The position numbers were made by a program, and so were the translations under genes. Shown in pieces: positions 1-6,016 of a DNA stretch of 9,318 nucleotides. The DNA comes from an uncultured Alphaproteobacteria bacterium. GTDB taxonomy: Bacteria; Pseudomonadota; Alphaproteobacteria; Caulobacterales; Parvularculaceae. Positions within the stretch are counted from its first letter, which is position 1. Every line of letters begins with the position of its first letter. The DNA lies in the NCBI GenBank assembly GCA_937895955.1, contig CALAZI010000059.1, forward strand, positions 1-9,318, in the 5' to 3' direction. The notes under the pieces were generated by a model. That model made no database searches and was not told the DNA's origin. It worked only from the letters and a program-made list of their open reading frames with translations.

Positions 1-675
1 GAGCAAATGATCGATGCGGATGCCGTGATCTTTCTCCCAGGCGCCGCGCTGATAGTCCCAGAACGTGTAGAGCGTTTTCGCCGGATGGATCTGGCGGATC
101 GCGTCAGTGAAGCCGAGATTCAAAATCTCGCGATAGGCGGCGCGGCTTTCCGGGCGAAAGAGCGCGTCGTCTTTCCAGGCTTTCGGATCGTGCACGTCTT
201 CGGGCTCCGGAATGACGTTGTAGTCGCCGGTAATGACGAGCGCTTCCTCAAGTGCGAGCAGCTCTTTCGCATGTTTCTTGAGGCGCGCGAGCCATTTCAG
301 CTTGTAGTCGAATTTGGGGCCGGGGGCGGGATTGCCGTTCGGCGCGTAAATGCCGACGACGCGCACCGGCGCCGCGCCGGAGGGCGTGATCAACGCCTCG
401 ATATAGCGCGCGTGATCGTCCTCATTGTCGCCGGGCAATCCCTTTCGCGCTTCCTCAAACGGATGTTTGGAAAGGAGGGCGACGCCGTTATAGGTCTTCT
501 GGCCGTGAACATGAACGTTATAGCCGCGGTCTTCGAATTCGCTCGCGGGAAACTTCTCGTCGACGCATTTGATTTCCTGCAACACGCAAACGTCGGGCTT
601 CGCCTTGTCGATCCATTCGAGAATGCGCGGCAGGCGCGCGTTGATCGAATTGACGTTGAAGCTCGCGATTTTCAT
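1..675 (-). CDS. xth: Exodeoxyribonuclease III (3' end cut by window edge)
   Basis: AP endonuclease and 3'-5' exonuclease of base excision repair, cytoplasmic and Mg2+-dependent. The reading frame is open from an ATG at 673-675 to the window edge, giving the first 225 residues; the family is usually about 260-270, so roughly 40 residues including the final catalytic His (in an SDH motif) lie outside. Visible family residues: N7 in the opening MKIASFNVNS, metal ligand E34 in LQEIK, Y110 in GIYAPNG, D151 and N153 in GDYNV, and an Asp at 222 in RIDHLL; E34, D151 and N153 fall at the same numbers as in E. coli ExoIII. An AGGA about 8 bases upstream supports the start. It begins 4 bp after the nitroreductase stop, so the two are probably one transcript. 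Alternative: another EEP-family nuclease, but the motif set favours Xth. Confidence 0.95.
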   Translation of the reverse strand, partial: MKIASFNVNSINARLPRILEWIDKAKPDVCVLQEIKCVDEKFPASEFEDRGYNVHVHGQKTYNGVALLSKHPFEEARKGLPGDNEDDHARYIEALITPSGAAPVRVVGIYAPNGNPAPGPKFDYKLKWLARLKKHAKELLALEEALVITGDYNVIPEPEDVHDPKAWKDDALFRPESRAAYREILNLGFTDAIRQIHPAKTLYTFWDYQRGAWEKDHGIRIDHLL

Positions 676-679
676 TCCG

Positions 680-1360
680 TCATTCCTGATGAAAGACGAC
701 GAAGTCTTCAAGCGCCGCGCGCTCCGAGCGGAGCGTATTCACCGCCGCCGACTTGTCCGCGTAGCCGAGCGCCATGCCGCAATAGAATTGTTCGCTGTCC
801 GGAATGTTCAAGACTTCGCAAACGGTCTTGGCGCGCGTCGTCCACGCCTCCTGCATGCAGGTCGCAAGGCCCCGTTCTTCCGCGACCAGCGCGATCGACA
901 GCATCAACATGCCGAGATGCGCCCACTGGCCCTTGTCGAAACGGCGGTCAAGCGTGAAGAAGAGGCCGGCCGGCGCGCCGAAAAATTCGTAATTGCGCGC
1001 GAGATGCGCGAACCGCGCCGGCTTGTCCTCGCGCGGAATGCCGAGCTTTTCATACATCGCCTCGCCGAGCGCGTAGCGGCGCGTGCGATAGGGCTCCCAG
1101 AGTTTTTCAGGATAGATCGAAAGCTCGCTTTCGACGGCGAAGGGATTGCCGGAAAGCGACCCTTTGACCGCGTCGATGACCCGCTCGCGCGCTGCGCCGG
1201 TGACGACATGAACTTTCCACGGCTGAAGATTGCCGCCGGAGGGCGAGAATTTCGCGATTTCGAGGATCTCGCGGATTTCGCTTTCGGAAATCGGTTTGTC
1301 GAGGAAGGCGCGGGTCGAGATGCGCGATTTCAGCAGGGCGGAAACGGATTTTTCTGTCAT
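680..1360 (-). CDS. Nitroreductase family FMN-dependent oxidoreductase
   Basis: Predicted cytoplasmic flavin enzyme of 226 residues that would use NAD(P)H to reduce nitroaromatics, quinones or a related unknown substrate. The nitroreductase fold is recognisable: an N-terminal RISTRAF segment (R13, S15, R17, expected to hold the FMN phosphate), SPSGGNLQPW at 39-48 (the flavin-binding turn typical of PnbA/NfnB-like members), GLATCMQEAW at 164-173 and GMALGYAD at 195-202 near the C terminus. I chose the ATG at 1358-1360; a longer form from a TTG at 1394-1396 is possible but adds only unconserved residues and would overlap the divergent gene. It stops 4 bp before xth and is probably co-transcribed with it. 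The physiological substrate cannot be read from sequence. Confidence 0.88.
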   Translation of the reverse strand: MTEKSVSALLKSRISTRAFLDKPISESEIREILEIAKFSPSGGNLQPWKVHVVTGAARERVIDAVKGSLSGNPFAVESELSIYPEKLWEPYRTRRYALGEAMYEKLGIPREDKPARFAHLARNYEFFGAPAGLFFTLDRRFDKGQWAHLGMLMLSIALVAEERGLATCMQEAWTTRAKTVCEVLNIPDSEQFYCGMALGYADKSAAVNTLRSERAALEDFVVFHQE

Positions 1361-1367
1361 GGCGGCA

Positions 1368-1396
1368 TGTCTTTCGCAAAAGTCGAAACCGGTCAA
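1368..1396 (-). promoter_or_regulatory. Weak promoter candidate for nitroreductase-xth
   Basis: Reading the minus strand, TTGACC (1391-1396) matches the -35 consensus in five of six bases. After a 17-base spacer comes AAGACA (1368-1373), a poor -10, ending 7 bases before the ATG. The -35 is convincing and the -10 is not. The region between the two divergent genes is only 35 bp, so any promoter for either gene must lie here or inside the opposing coding sequence. Confidence 0.25.
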
Positions 1397-2055
1397 TGAT
1401 CGCGCCCATGCCGGCGACTAATAATCTCCGTTTCCTCGTCACGATCGCGCTTTTCGCCGCGCTCGCCCTATTCGCCTGGAAAAGCGGGCGCAGGGTCTAT
1501 GAGGAGGGGCCGGACCTCGACATTCGCGAGGAGGGCGGCGCCGTCATTCTGCGCTGGGCGCACGCCGTAGAGGCGCCGATGGCCGAGCGGTTTGAAAAAG
1601 CCTTCGCCCGCTGGAAGGGGAAAACGGAGCGCTTCGTCATCGAGCTGGATTCGCCAGGCGGCGCGATTGTCGAGGGACGTCTCGTCATCGACGAGATCGA
1701 AAAGATCAGGCGAACCCACCGGGTCGTCGCCTATGTCGGTTCGGGCGCTGAGTGCCTGTCGATGTGCGTGCCGATTTTTCTGGCGGGCGATGAACGCATC
1801 GCGGCGAAGGATGCGGTCTTCATGTTTCACGAACCTTCGACCTACGACCTTGTCACCGATGAGCGCGTCCGCAAGCCGGGCTTTGAACAGCGCATGACGA
1901 GCGACAGGTTTTTCGAGCGCTATTTCGTCAAGTCCGAGATGAACCCAGAATGGCGCGAAAAATTGCGCGCCGAATGGAAGGGCCGCGACCTGTGGTTCAC
2001 CGGCGAGGAGCTGGTCGAGCAGGCGAGCGGGGTGGTGGAAGCTATAGGAGACTAA
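1396..2055 (+). CDS. Membrane-anchored ClpP-fold putative serine protease
   Basis: Protein of 219 residues with one hydrophobic segment (about 13-28, LVTIALFAALALFAW) followed by a ClpP/crotonase-like domain resembling the COG3904 'predicted periplasmic protein' group. Key blocks align with ClpP: DSPGG at 85-89 (oxyanion-hole loop), S122 in CLSMCVPIFLAG (compare ASMGAFLLAAG), H145 in FMFHEP (compare MIHQP) and D198 in GRDLWFTGEEL (compare RDRFLSAPEA). Ser-His and His-Asp spacings are 23 and 53, close to the 25 and 49 of ClpP, so the triad looks complete. C120 and C124 flank the serine. Topology is uncertain: positive charges lie mainly after the hydrophobic stretch (K29, R32, R33), which would favour a cytoplasmic domain, while related proteins are usually called periplasmic. 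M1 (1396) or M5 (1408) may be the start; neither has a clear ribosome binding site. Its stop overlaps the convergent Fe-S carrier gene by 4 bp. Substrate unknown. Confidence 0.8.
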   Translation: MIAPMPATNNLRFLVTIALFAALALFAWKSGRRVYEEGPDLDIREEGGAVILRWAHAVEAPMAERFEKAFARWKGKTERFVIELDSPGGAIVEGRLVIDEIEKIRRTHRVVAYVGSGAECLSMCVPIFLAGDERIAAKDAVFMFHEPSTYDLVTDERVRKPGFEQRMTSDRFFERYFVKSEMNPEWREKLRAEWKGRDLWFTGEELVEQASGVVEAIGD

Positions 2056-2396
2056 ACCGAAAAGCTCGTGCCGCAGCCGCAGCTCGACGTCGCGTTCGGG
2101 TTTTTGATCTTGAACGCGGCGCCGATCAGTTCCTCGGCGTAATCGATTTCCGATCCGCTCATGTAATTGAGCGACACTTCGTCGACGAGCACTTTGACGC
2201 CGTTTTTCTCGATCACATGATCGTCGGCGTTCTGTCCCGTGGTGATGGCGAAATCATACTGGAAGCCGGAACACCCGCCGCCATTGACGGCGACGCGCAG
2301 CATCGCGCCCGCCGGCTCCTTTTCGAGGATTTTGGCGATCCGCCGCGCGGCGCGGTCGGAGAGGGTTACGGGCGGCGACTCAAGAACGTCTGACAT
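2052..2396 (-). CDS. erpA: A-type iron-sulfur cluster carrier (ErpA/IscA/SufA family)
   Basis: Small cytoplasmic carrier of 114 residues that holds Fe-S clusters and passes them to apo-proteins. The three conserved cysteines of the HesB/IscA family are present: C42 in NGGGCSGFQY and C106 and C108 in SSCGCGTSFSV at the C terminus. The segment DEVSLNYMSGSEIDY (72-86) and the late AFKIKNPNA are also typical. The symbol is tentative, since ErpA, IscA and SufA cannot be separated reliably by eye; this locus next to dgt is where alphaproteobacteria commonly carry the erpA-like member. The ATG at 2394-2396 has no Shine-Dalgarno sequence (the preceding bases are pyrimidine-rich), and a promoter-like element lies immediately upstream. 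The TAG stop overlaps the TAA of the convergent ClpP-like gene. Confidence 0.93.
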   Translation of the reverse strand: MSDVLESPPVTLSDRAARRIAKILEKEPAGAMLRVAVNGGGCSGFQYDFAITTGQNADDHVIEKNGVKVLVDEVSLNYMSGSEIDYAEELIGAAFKIKNPNATSSCGCGTSFSV

Positions 2397-2402
2397 GGGG
2401 AG

Positions 2403-2431
2403 AAAATAGGGAGCGGGCGCGGCGCCGGCAA
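2403..2431 (-). promoter_or_regulatory. Promoter candidate of the A-type carrier gene, possibly leaderless
   Basis: On the minus strand, TTGCCG (2426-2431) and TATTTT (2403-2408) are separated by exactly 17 bases; each matches four of six sigma-70 consensus positions. The -10 box ends 6 bases before the start codon at 2396, so transcription would be expected to begin at or next to the A of the ATG. This fits the lack of a ribosome binding site. It is a prediction from spacing and consensus only. Confidence 0.45.
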
Positions 2432-2451
2432 TGGGGGGTGCCGCCTGTTCT

Positions 2452-2606
2452 CCCTCCCTTGAAAAGGGAGGGGCGGGGAGGGTTCAGCGACGGTTAGGTG
2501 AGCGGTGTCGGCGCGTTTGTGTGAGGGCGTCGAACCCTCCCTTTCGCGCGAGGACGATTTCGCTGCGCGAAATCGTGCGCGAAAGCTCTCCCTTGAAAAG
2601 GGAGGG
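2452..2606. repeat. Composite intergenic repeat element with nested hairpins
   Basis: The non-coding stretch 2397-2704 contains an ordered set of repeats. A 19-base sequence, CTCCCTTGAAAAGGGAGGG, occurs at 2454-2472 and again at 2588-2606; each copy is itself a hairpin with loop GAA (the first with a 9-bp stem, 2452-2460 with 2464-2472). Between them, GGGAGGGTTC (2476-2485) pairs perfectly with GAACCCTCCC (2532-2541) across a 46-base loop. Then 2541-2549 and 2554-2563 pair with 2577-2585 and 2567-2576, a 19-bp GC-rich stem with a 4-base bulge (GAGG) and a 3-base loop. No ORF with gene character fits here. The pattern resembles REP/MITE-type dispersed elements; only this one copy is visible, so dispersal is inferred. 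Confidence 0.7.
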
Positions 2607-2704
2607 AGACGCGCCTGCCGCCCGATATGGTTTCTCGCCTTTTCGGGCGACGCGGCCTAAGCCGTCCCTGTCGCCCGTTAACCTTTGCCTCTTGCTGATC
2701 GCTG

Positions 2705-3892
2705 ATGCCCGCCGCCAAGCCCCTTTCTTTCCCGGCGCCGCTCGCGCTCTTCGCCGCCAAAGCGGCGGAAACGCGCGGCCGGCTGCATGAGGAGGCTGAA
2801 AGCGCGACGCGAACGCCTTTCCAGCGCGATCGCGACCGGGTCGTCCACGCCGTCTCGTTCCGGCGGCTGAAGCACAAGACCCAGGTTTTCATCAGCCATG
2901 AGGGCGATCACTACAGAACGCGCCTGACGCACAGCCTCGAAGTCGCGCAGATCTCGCGCTCGATCGCGCGCACGCTGAAGCTCGACGAGGATCTCGCCGA
3001 ATGCGTCGCGCTCGCGCATGATCTCGGCCATCCCCCGTTCGGCCATACCGGCGAGGATGTCCTCAAGGAATGCATGGCGCCCTATGACGGGTTCGATCAC
3101 AATGCGCAGACGCTCCGCCTGCTGACGAAGCTTGAACGGCGCCACGCGCGGTTCGACGGGCTCAATCTCGCCTGGGAAACGCTGGAAGGCGTCGTCAAGC
3201 ATAACGGCCCCTTGACCGGGCCGCTGGCGCGCAAGGCGGAGCCCTTGCCGGCGGCGATCGCCGAATATGCGAAAGCGCACGATCTCTGGCTCGACACGTT
3301 CCCGTCGCTTGAGGCGCAGGTCGCCGCCGTCGCCGACGACATCGCCTATAACAATCACGACGTGGATGACGGCCTGCGCGCCGGCCTCATCTCCTTTGAG
3401 GCGGCGCGCGATCTGCCGCTCGCCGGCGCGGCGATCCGCAAGGTCGAGGAAACTTACCCCGACGCGCCGCGCGAAATCGTCATCGCTGAGGCGGTCTCCG
3501 ATCTTATCGGCGCGATGGTTGAGGACGTTGTCGCCGAAACGCGCCGGCGCCTCGAAAACCTCGCGCCGGCTGATGCGGACGCCGTCCGCCGGGCGCAAGG
3601 GGCGATGGTCGATTTCTCGCCGGCCATGAAAGCGCGGCTGACGGGCCTGCGCGCCTATCTTTATGAAAATGTCTACCGCCATCCTGACGTTAATCGCATC
3701 CGCGACGGCGCGAAGGATGTGGTGCGCGCGCTCTTCGGCCATTTTCTGGCGGAGCCCTCCGCGCTGCCGGCGCAATGGCGCGGCGATGGCGATGCGCATC
3801 CGCGCGCCGTCTGCGACTACATCGCCGGCATGACGGACCGCTATGCCGCGCGCGAATATGAAAGATTGTTTGGAAAAGCCCCCCTCGGCTGA
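2705..3892 (+). CDS. dgt: dGTP triphosphohydrolase (HD-domain, dGTPase-like)
   Basis: Cytoplasmic metal-dependent enzyme of 395 residues that cleaves dGTP, and often other dNTPs, to the deoxynucleoside and triphosphate, so tuning the dNTP pool. The HD-domain ligands are visible: H76 in TRLTHSLEV, H105-D106 in ALAHDLGHPPFGH, and an Asp at 211-212 in AVADDIAYNNHD. The opening RTPFQRDRDRVVHAVSFRRL and KTQVF blocks and the FDHNAQTLRLL block (130-140) are characteristic of the dGTPase-like (type 2) subfamily, shorter than the roughly 500-residue E. coli Dgt. No good ribosome binding site precedes the ATG at 2705, but the next in-frame Met lies past conserved sequence. It diverges from the Fe-S carrier gene. 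The usual downstream partner, argS, is not here. Confidence 0.95.
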   Translation: MPAAKPLSFPAPLALFAAKAAETRGRLHEEAESATRTPFQRDRDRVVHAVSFRRLKHKTQVFISHEGDHYRTRLTHSLEVAQISRSIARTLKLDEDLAECVALAHDLGHPPFGHTGEDVLKECMAPYDGFDHNAQTLRLLTKLERRHARFDGLNLAWETLEGVVKHNGPLTGPLARKAEPLPAAIAEYAKAHDLWLDTFPSLEAQVAAVADDIAYNNHDVDDGLRAGLISFEAARDLPLAGAAIRKVEETYPDAPREIVIAEAVSDLIGAMVEDVVAETRRRLENLAPADADAVRRAQGAMVDFSPAMKARLTGLRAYLYENVYRHPDVNRIRDGAKDVVRALFGHFLAEPSALPAQWRGDGDAHPRAVCDYIAGMTDRYAAREYERLFGKAPLG

Positions 3893-4079
3893 CCCGAAAA
3901 TCGCCCGAATTTTCCCCAGATTAGGCGTTTACAGGCCTCTCGGTTCGACCGGTTCGGCCCATAATGATATGCTTGCGCAACGCTTATGATTCGCTCATTG
4001 AGAGTGGCGATCGAGGGCGATTATCCGGGCGGCGCGCCAAACCGGTCAGGCGGGGCGCGACGCCGCGAAGGAGACGATC
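3893..4079. other. Intergenic gap where argS is usually found
   Basis: These 187 bp separate dgt from the SPOR gene. I see no arginyl-tRNA synthetase fragment in any frame. An AT-richer patch at 3960-3990 carries two -10-like hexamers (CATAAT at 3960-3965, TATGAT at 3985-3990), but neither has a matching -35 at 16-18 bases, so a promoter for the SPOR-nagZ genes is plausible yet unplaced. No strong terminator for dgt was found: GAAAAT/ATTTTC (3896-3901 with 3909-3914) forms only a weak AT hairpin. Confidence 0.5.
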
Positions 4080-4934
4080 ATGAAGGCGGACGCCGTATCA
4101 TTTGACGATGAACTCGACGAGTTCGAGGATTTCGACGACGAGGACGGCGACGAGGAGCGGGGGCTTTCCGGGCTCGTCGTGCTTCTGATGGGCGTCGTCA
4201 TGCTGGGCGCGCTCGCCTCGGTCGTGTGGATCGCCTACAAGCAGGGCATCAGGAACGGTCAGGCGCAAAGCGGCGCGCCGATCGTCACCGCTGATCCCGA
4301 GCCTCTGAAAATCGAAAATAACATCGCCGACGCGGCCGACGGCGACGACCTTGCGGTCTATGACCGCATTGGCGGCGCGGACGCCGAGCCTGTTGAGACG
4401 ATAGCCTCAGGGCCGGAGGAGCCTGTCGCCCGGTCGAGCGCGGATCCGATCGGCGCGATCGCCGCCGAGATCGGCGAGCCGGCCGGCCTTGCCGATGATG
4501 CGGTCGCCGACCGGATCGCCGCGCTTGCGAAAGAAGATGAAGCGCTGAATTCAAGCCCGCCGGCGACGACGAGCGCGCCGACCCAGAAACCGGCGGCGAA
4601 GCCGGCGACGCCGCCGACCGCGGCGAGCACGAGTTCGTCCGCTGCGACGCAGCCGACGGCCGGGATGTCGACGAGCGCGCTTTCGGGCTCCCATCTCATT
4701 CAGGTCGGCGCCTTCCGCTCGCAGGAGGAAGCCGACGCCCAATGGTCGAAGCTGCAGGGCAAGCTTGGCGATTATCTTTCCGGCAAGGATGACGATGTCG
4801 AGCGCGCCGATCTCGGCGACAAGGGCGTCTATTACCGTCTGCGCATCGGTCCGTTTGCGTCCGCCGATGCGGCGAAGACTTTTTGCGCGGGCCTTAAAGA
4901 GCGCGGAACGGACTGCCTCATCAAGGCGAAATAG
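4080..4934 (+). CDS. SPOR-domain membrane protein
   Basis: Bitopic inner-membrane protein of 284 residues, predicted to bind glycan strands stripped of stem peptides at division sites. Order of parts: a very acidic cytoplasmic N terminus (residues 9-27, mostly Asp and Glu), a transmembrane helix (about 31-53, GLVVLLMGVVMLGALASVVW), a long acidic then Ala/Thr/Pro/Ser-rich periplasmic linker (about 60-200) and a C-terminal SPOR domain (204-284) with SHLIQVGAFRSQEEAD and YYRLRIGPFASADAA, the two halves of the SPOR repeat. An AAGGAG at 4068-4073, 6 bases ahead of the ATG, fixes the start. It ends 6 bp before nagZ, so the two cell-wall genes are probably co-transcribed. The exact partner or division role is unknown. 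Confidence 0.9.
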   Translation: MKADAVSFDDELDEFEDFDDEDGDEERGLSGLVVLLMGVVMLGALASVVWIAYKQGIRNGQAQSGAPIVTADPEPLKIENNIADAADGDDLAVYDRIGGADAEPVETIASGPEEPVARSSADPIGAIAAEIGEPAGLADDAVADRIAALAKEDEALNSSPPATTSAPTQKPAAKPATPPTAASTSSSAATQPTAGMSTSALSGSHLIQVGAFRSQEEADAQWSKLQGKLGDYLSGKDDDVERADLGDKGVYYRLRIGPFASADAAKTFCAGLKERGTDCLIKAK

Positions 4935-4940
4935 GCCGTC

Positions 4941-5963
4941 ATGGCGCGTGCGATCATTCTCGATTGCGAAGGCGCGCGCCCGACAGCCGACGAAAAGGCG
5001 CTGTATCGCGACGCCGACCCCTGGGGATTCATTCTTTTCGCGCGGCACTGCCACACCGCCGATGATGTGCGCGCCGTCTGTTCCGACTTGCGCGAAAGCG
5101 TCGGACGCGATGCGCCGATCCTTATCGACCAGGAGGGCGGGCGCGTCGCGCGCATGAAGCCGCCGGTTTTCCCGGCGCATCCGGCGCCGGCTGTCTTCGG
5201 CCGACTCTGGAAGCTCGATCCGAAAAAAGCGGTCGAGGCGGCGCGCCTCAACGCCATGCTGATCGGGCGGATGTGTTCCGATCTCGGCGTCAATGTCGAT
5301 TGCGTGCCGATGCTCGACGTGCCGCAGCTTGATTCGGACAAGATCGTTATCGGCGATCGCGCCATCGCGACGCATGTCGATCAGGTGATCGCGCTCGGGC
5401 GCGCGGTGATCGACGGATTGATGGCGGGCGGCGCGCTGCCCGTCGTCAAGCATATGCCGGGGCACGGCCGCGCGACGGTCGACAGCCATTACGCCCTGCC
5501 GCGCGTCGTCGCCTCGACGAAGGATTTGCGCGAAACGGATTTCGCGCCGTTCAGGGCCTTGAATGACGCGCCGATCGGCATGACGGCGCATATCGTCTAT
5601 GACGCCTATGATCCCGAGCGCTGCGGGACGATGTCGTCGACGATCGTCAATGAGGTCATTCGCGGCGAGATCGGCTTCGACGGGCTCTTGTTGTCGGATG
5701 ATCTCAAAATGCAGGCGCTCGGCGGGCCGGTCGGCGAGCGCGTCAGGGAGACAATCGCCGCCGGGGTCGACATCGCCTGCTGTTGCAATTTCTCGATCGA
5801 GGAGATGGCCGAAGCGGCCGCCGCGGCGCCGGTCCTGGCGGGCAAGGCGCTTGAACGCGCGGAAAAGGCGCTCGCGCGCGCGCCGGCGGCGCCCTTGCGG
5901 GGCGATACGGCGAAGGATTATGAGCGGCTTGCAGGGCTGATCAAGCCGGCGCTTGTCGCCTGA
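4941..5963 (+). CDS. nagZ: Beta-N-acetylhexosaminidase NagZ (GH3)
   Basis: Cytosolic glycosidase of 340 residues that removes N-acetylglucosamine from anhydro-muropeptides in peptidoglycan recycling, a step that in many Gram-negative bacteria also produces beta-lactamase inducers. Visible GH3/NagZ motifs: WGFILFARH (28-36), IDQEGGRVAR (62-71), IGDRA (137-141), KHMPGHGRATVDSHYALP (170-187) with the Asp/His pair D181 and H183 that serves as acid/base in NagZ enzymes, and LLLSDDLKM (249-257) with the nucleophile expected at D253. No signal peptide, as expected. One oddity: residues 280-283 are CCCN where family members commonly have HCN. It starts 6 bp after the SPOR gene with only a weak ribosome binding site, suggesting coupled translation. 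Confidence 0.95.
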   Translation: MARAIILDCEGARPTADEKALYRDADPWGFILFARHCHTADDVRAVCSDLRESVGRDAPILIDQEGGRVARMKPPVFPAHPAPAVFGRLWKLDPKKAVEAARLNAMLIGRMCSDLGVNVDCVPMLDVPQLDSDKIVIGDRAIATHVDQVIALGRAVIDGLMAGGALPVVKHMPGHGRATVDSHYALPRVVASTKDLRETDFAPFRALNDAPIGMTAHIVYDAYDPERCGTMSSTIVNEVIRGEIGFDGLLLSDDLKMQALGGPVGERVRETIAAGVDIACCCNFSIEEMAEAAAAAPVLAGKALERAEKALARAPAAPLRGDTAKDYERLAGLIKPALVA

Positions 5964-5988
5964 AAAGTGGAAAAAGACCGGGCGGGCG

Positions 5989-6003
5989 CGGCGAGAATCG
6001 CCG
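5989..6003 (+). other. Small hairpin just ahead of the scpA ribosome binding site
   Basis: CGGCGA (5989-5994) and TCGCCG (5998-6003) form a perfect 6-bp stem with loop GAA in the 53-bp gap between nagZ and scpA. It lies 3 bases before the AGGTGAG that precedes the scpA ATG. No U-tract follows, so it is not a classical terminator. A role in mRNA processing or translation is possible but unproven. Confidence 0.35.
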
Positions 6004-6016
6004 TCTAGGTGAGTTG

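Noticed and set aside
7..957. Long plus-strand open frame (316 codons) opposite xth and the nitroreductase
   Set aside because: It is antisense to two genes with clear family motifs, has no recognisable domain, and its composition is that expected of a GC-rich shadow frame.
2454..2606. CRISPR array suggested by the repeated 19-base unit
   Set aside because: Only two copies 134 bases apart, each self-complementary, with structured sequence between them and no cas genes.
2431..2790. Plus-strand open frame of 119 codons across the 2397-2704 spacer
   Set aside because: It reads through the hairpin repeat element and into dgt in a different frame; composition is set by the repeats, not by coding selection.
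2678..3799. Minus-strand open frame of 373 codons opposite dgt
   Set aside because: Arg-rich shadow of a well-supported dGTPase; no motif, no ribosome binding site.
3896..3914. Possible terminator after dgt (GAAAAT/ATTTTC)
   Set aside because: Only six weak A-T-rich pairs with a 7-base loop and no U-tract.
3986..4105. Small open frame of 39 codons before and into the SPOR gene
   Set aside because: No ribosome binding site, overlaps the strongly supported SPOR start in another frame, and has no recognisable sequence.
4551..5591. Minus-strand open frame of 346 codons opposite nagZ and the SPOR gene end
   Set aside because: Antisense shadow with an Arg-rich tail made by the Ala/Pro linker codons; no family resemblance.
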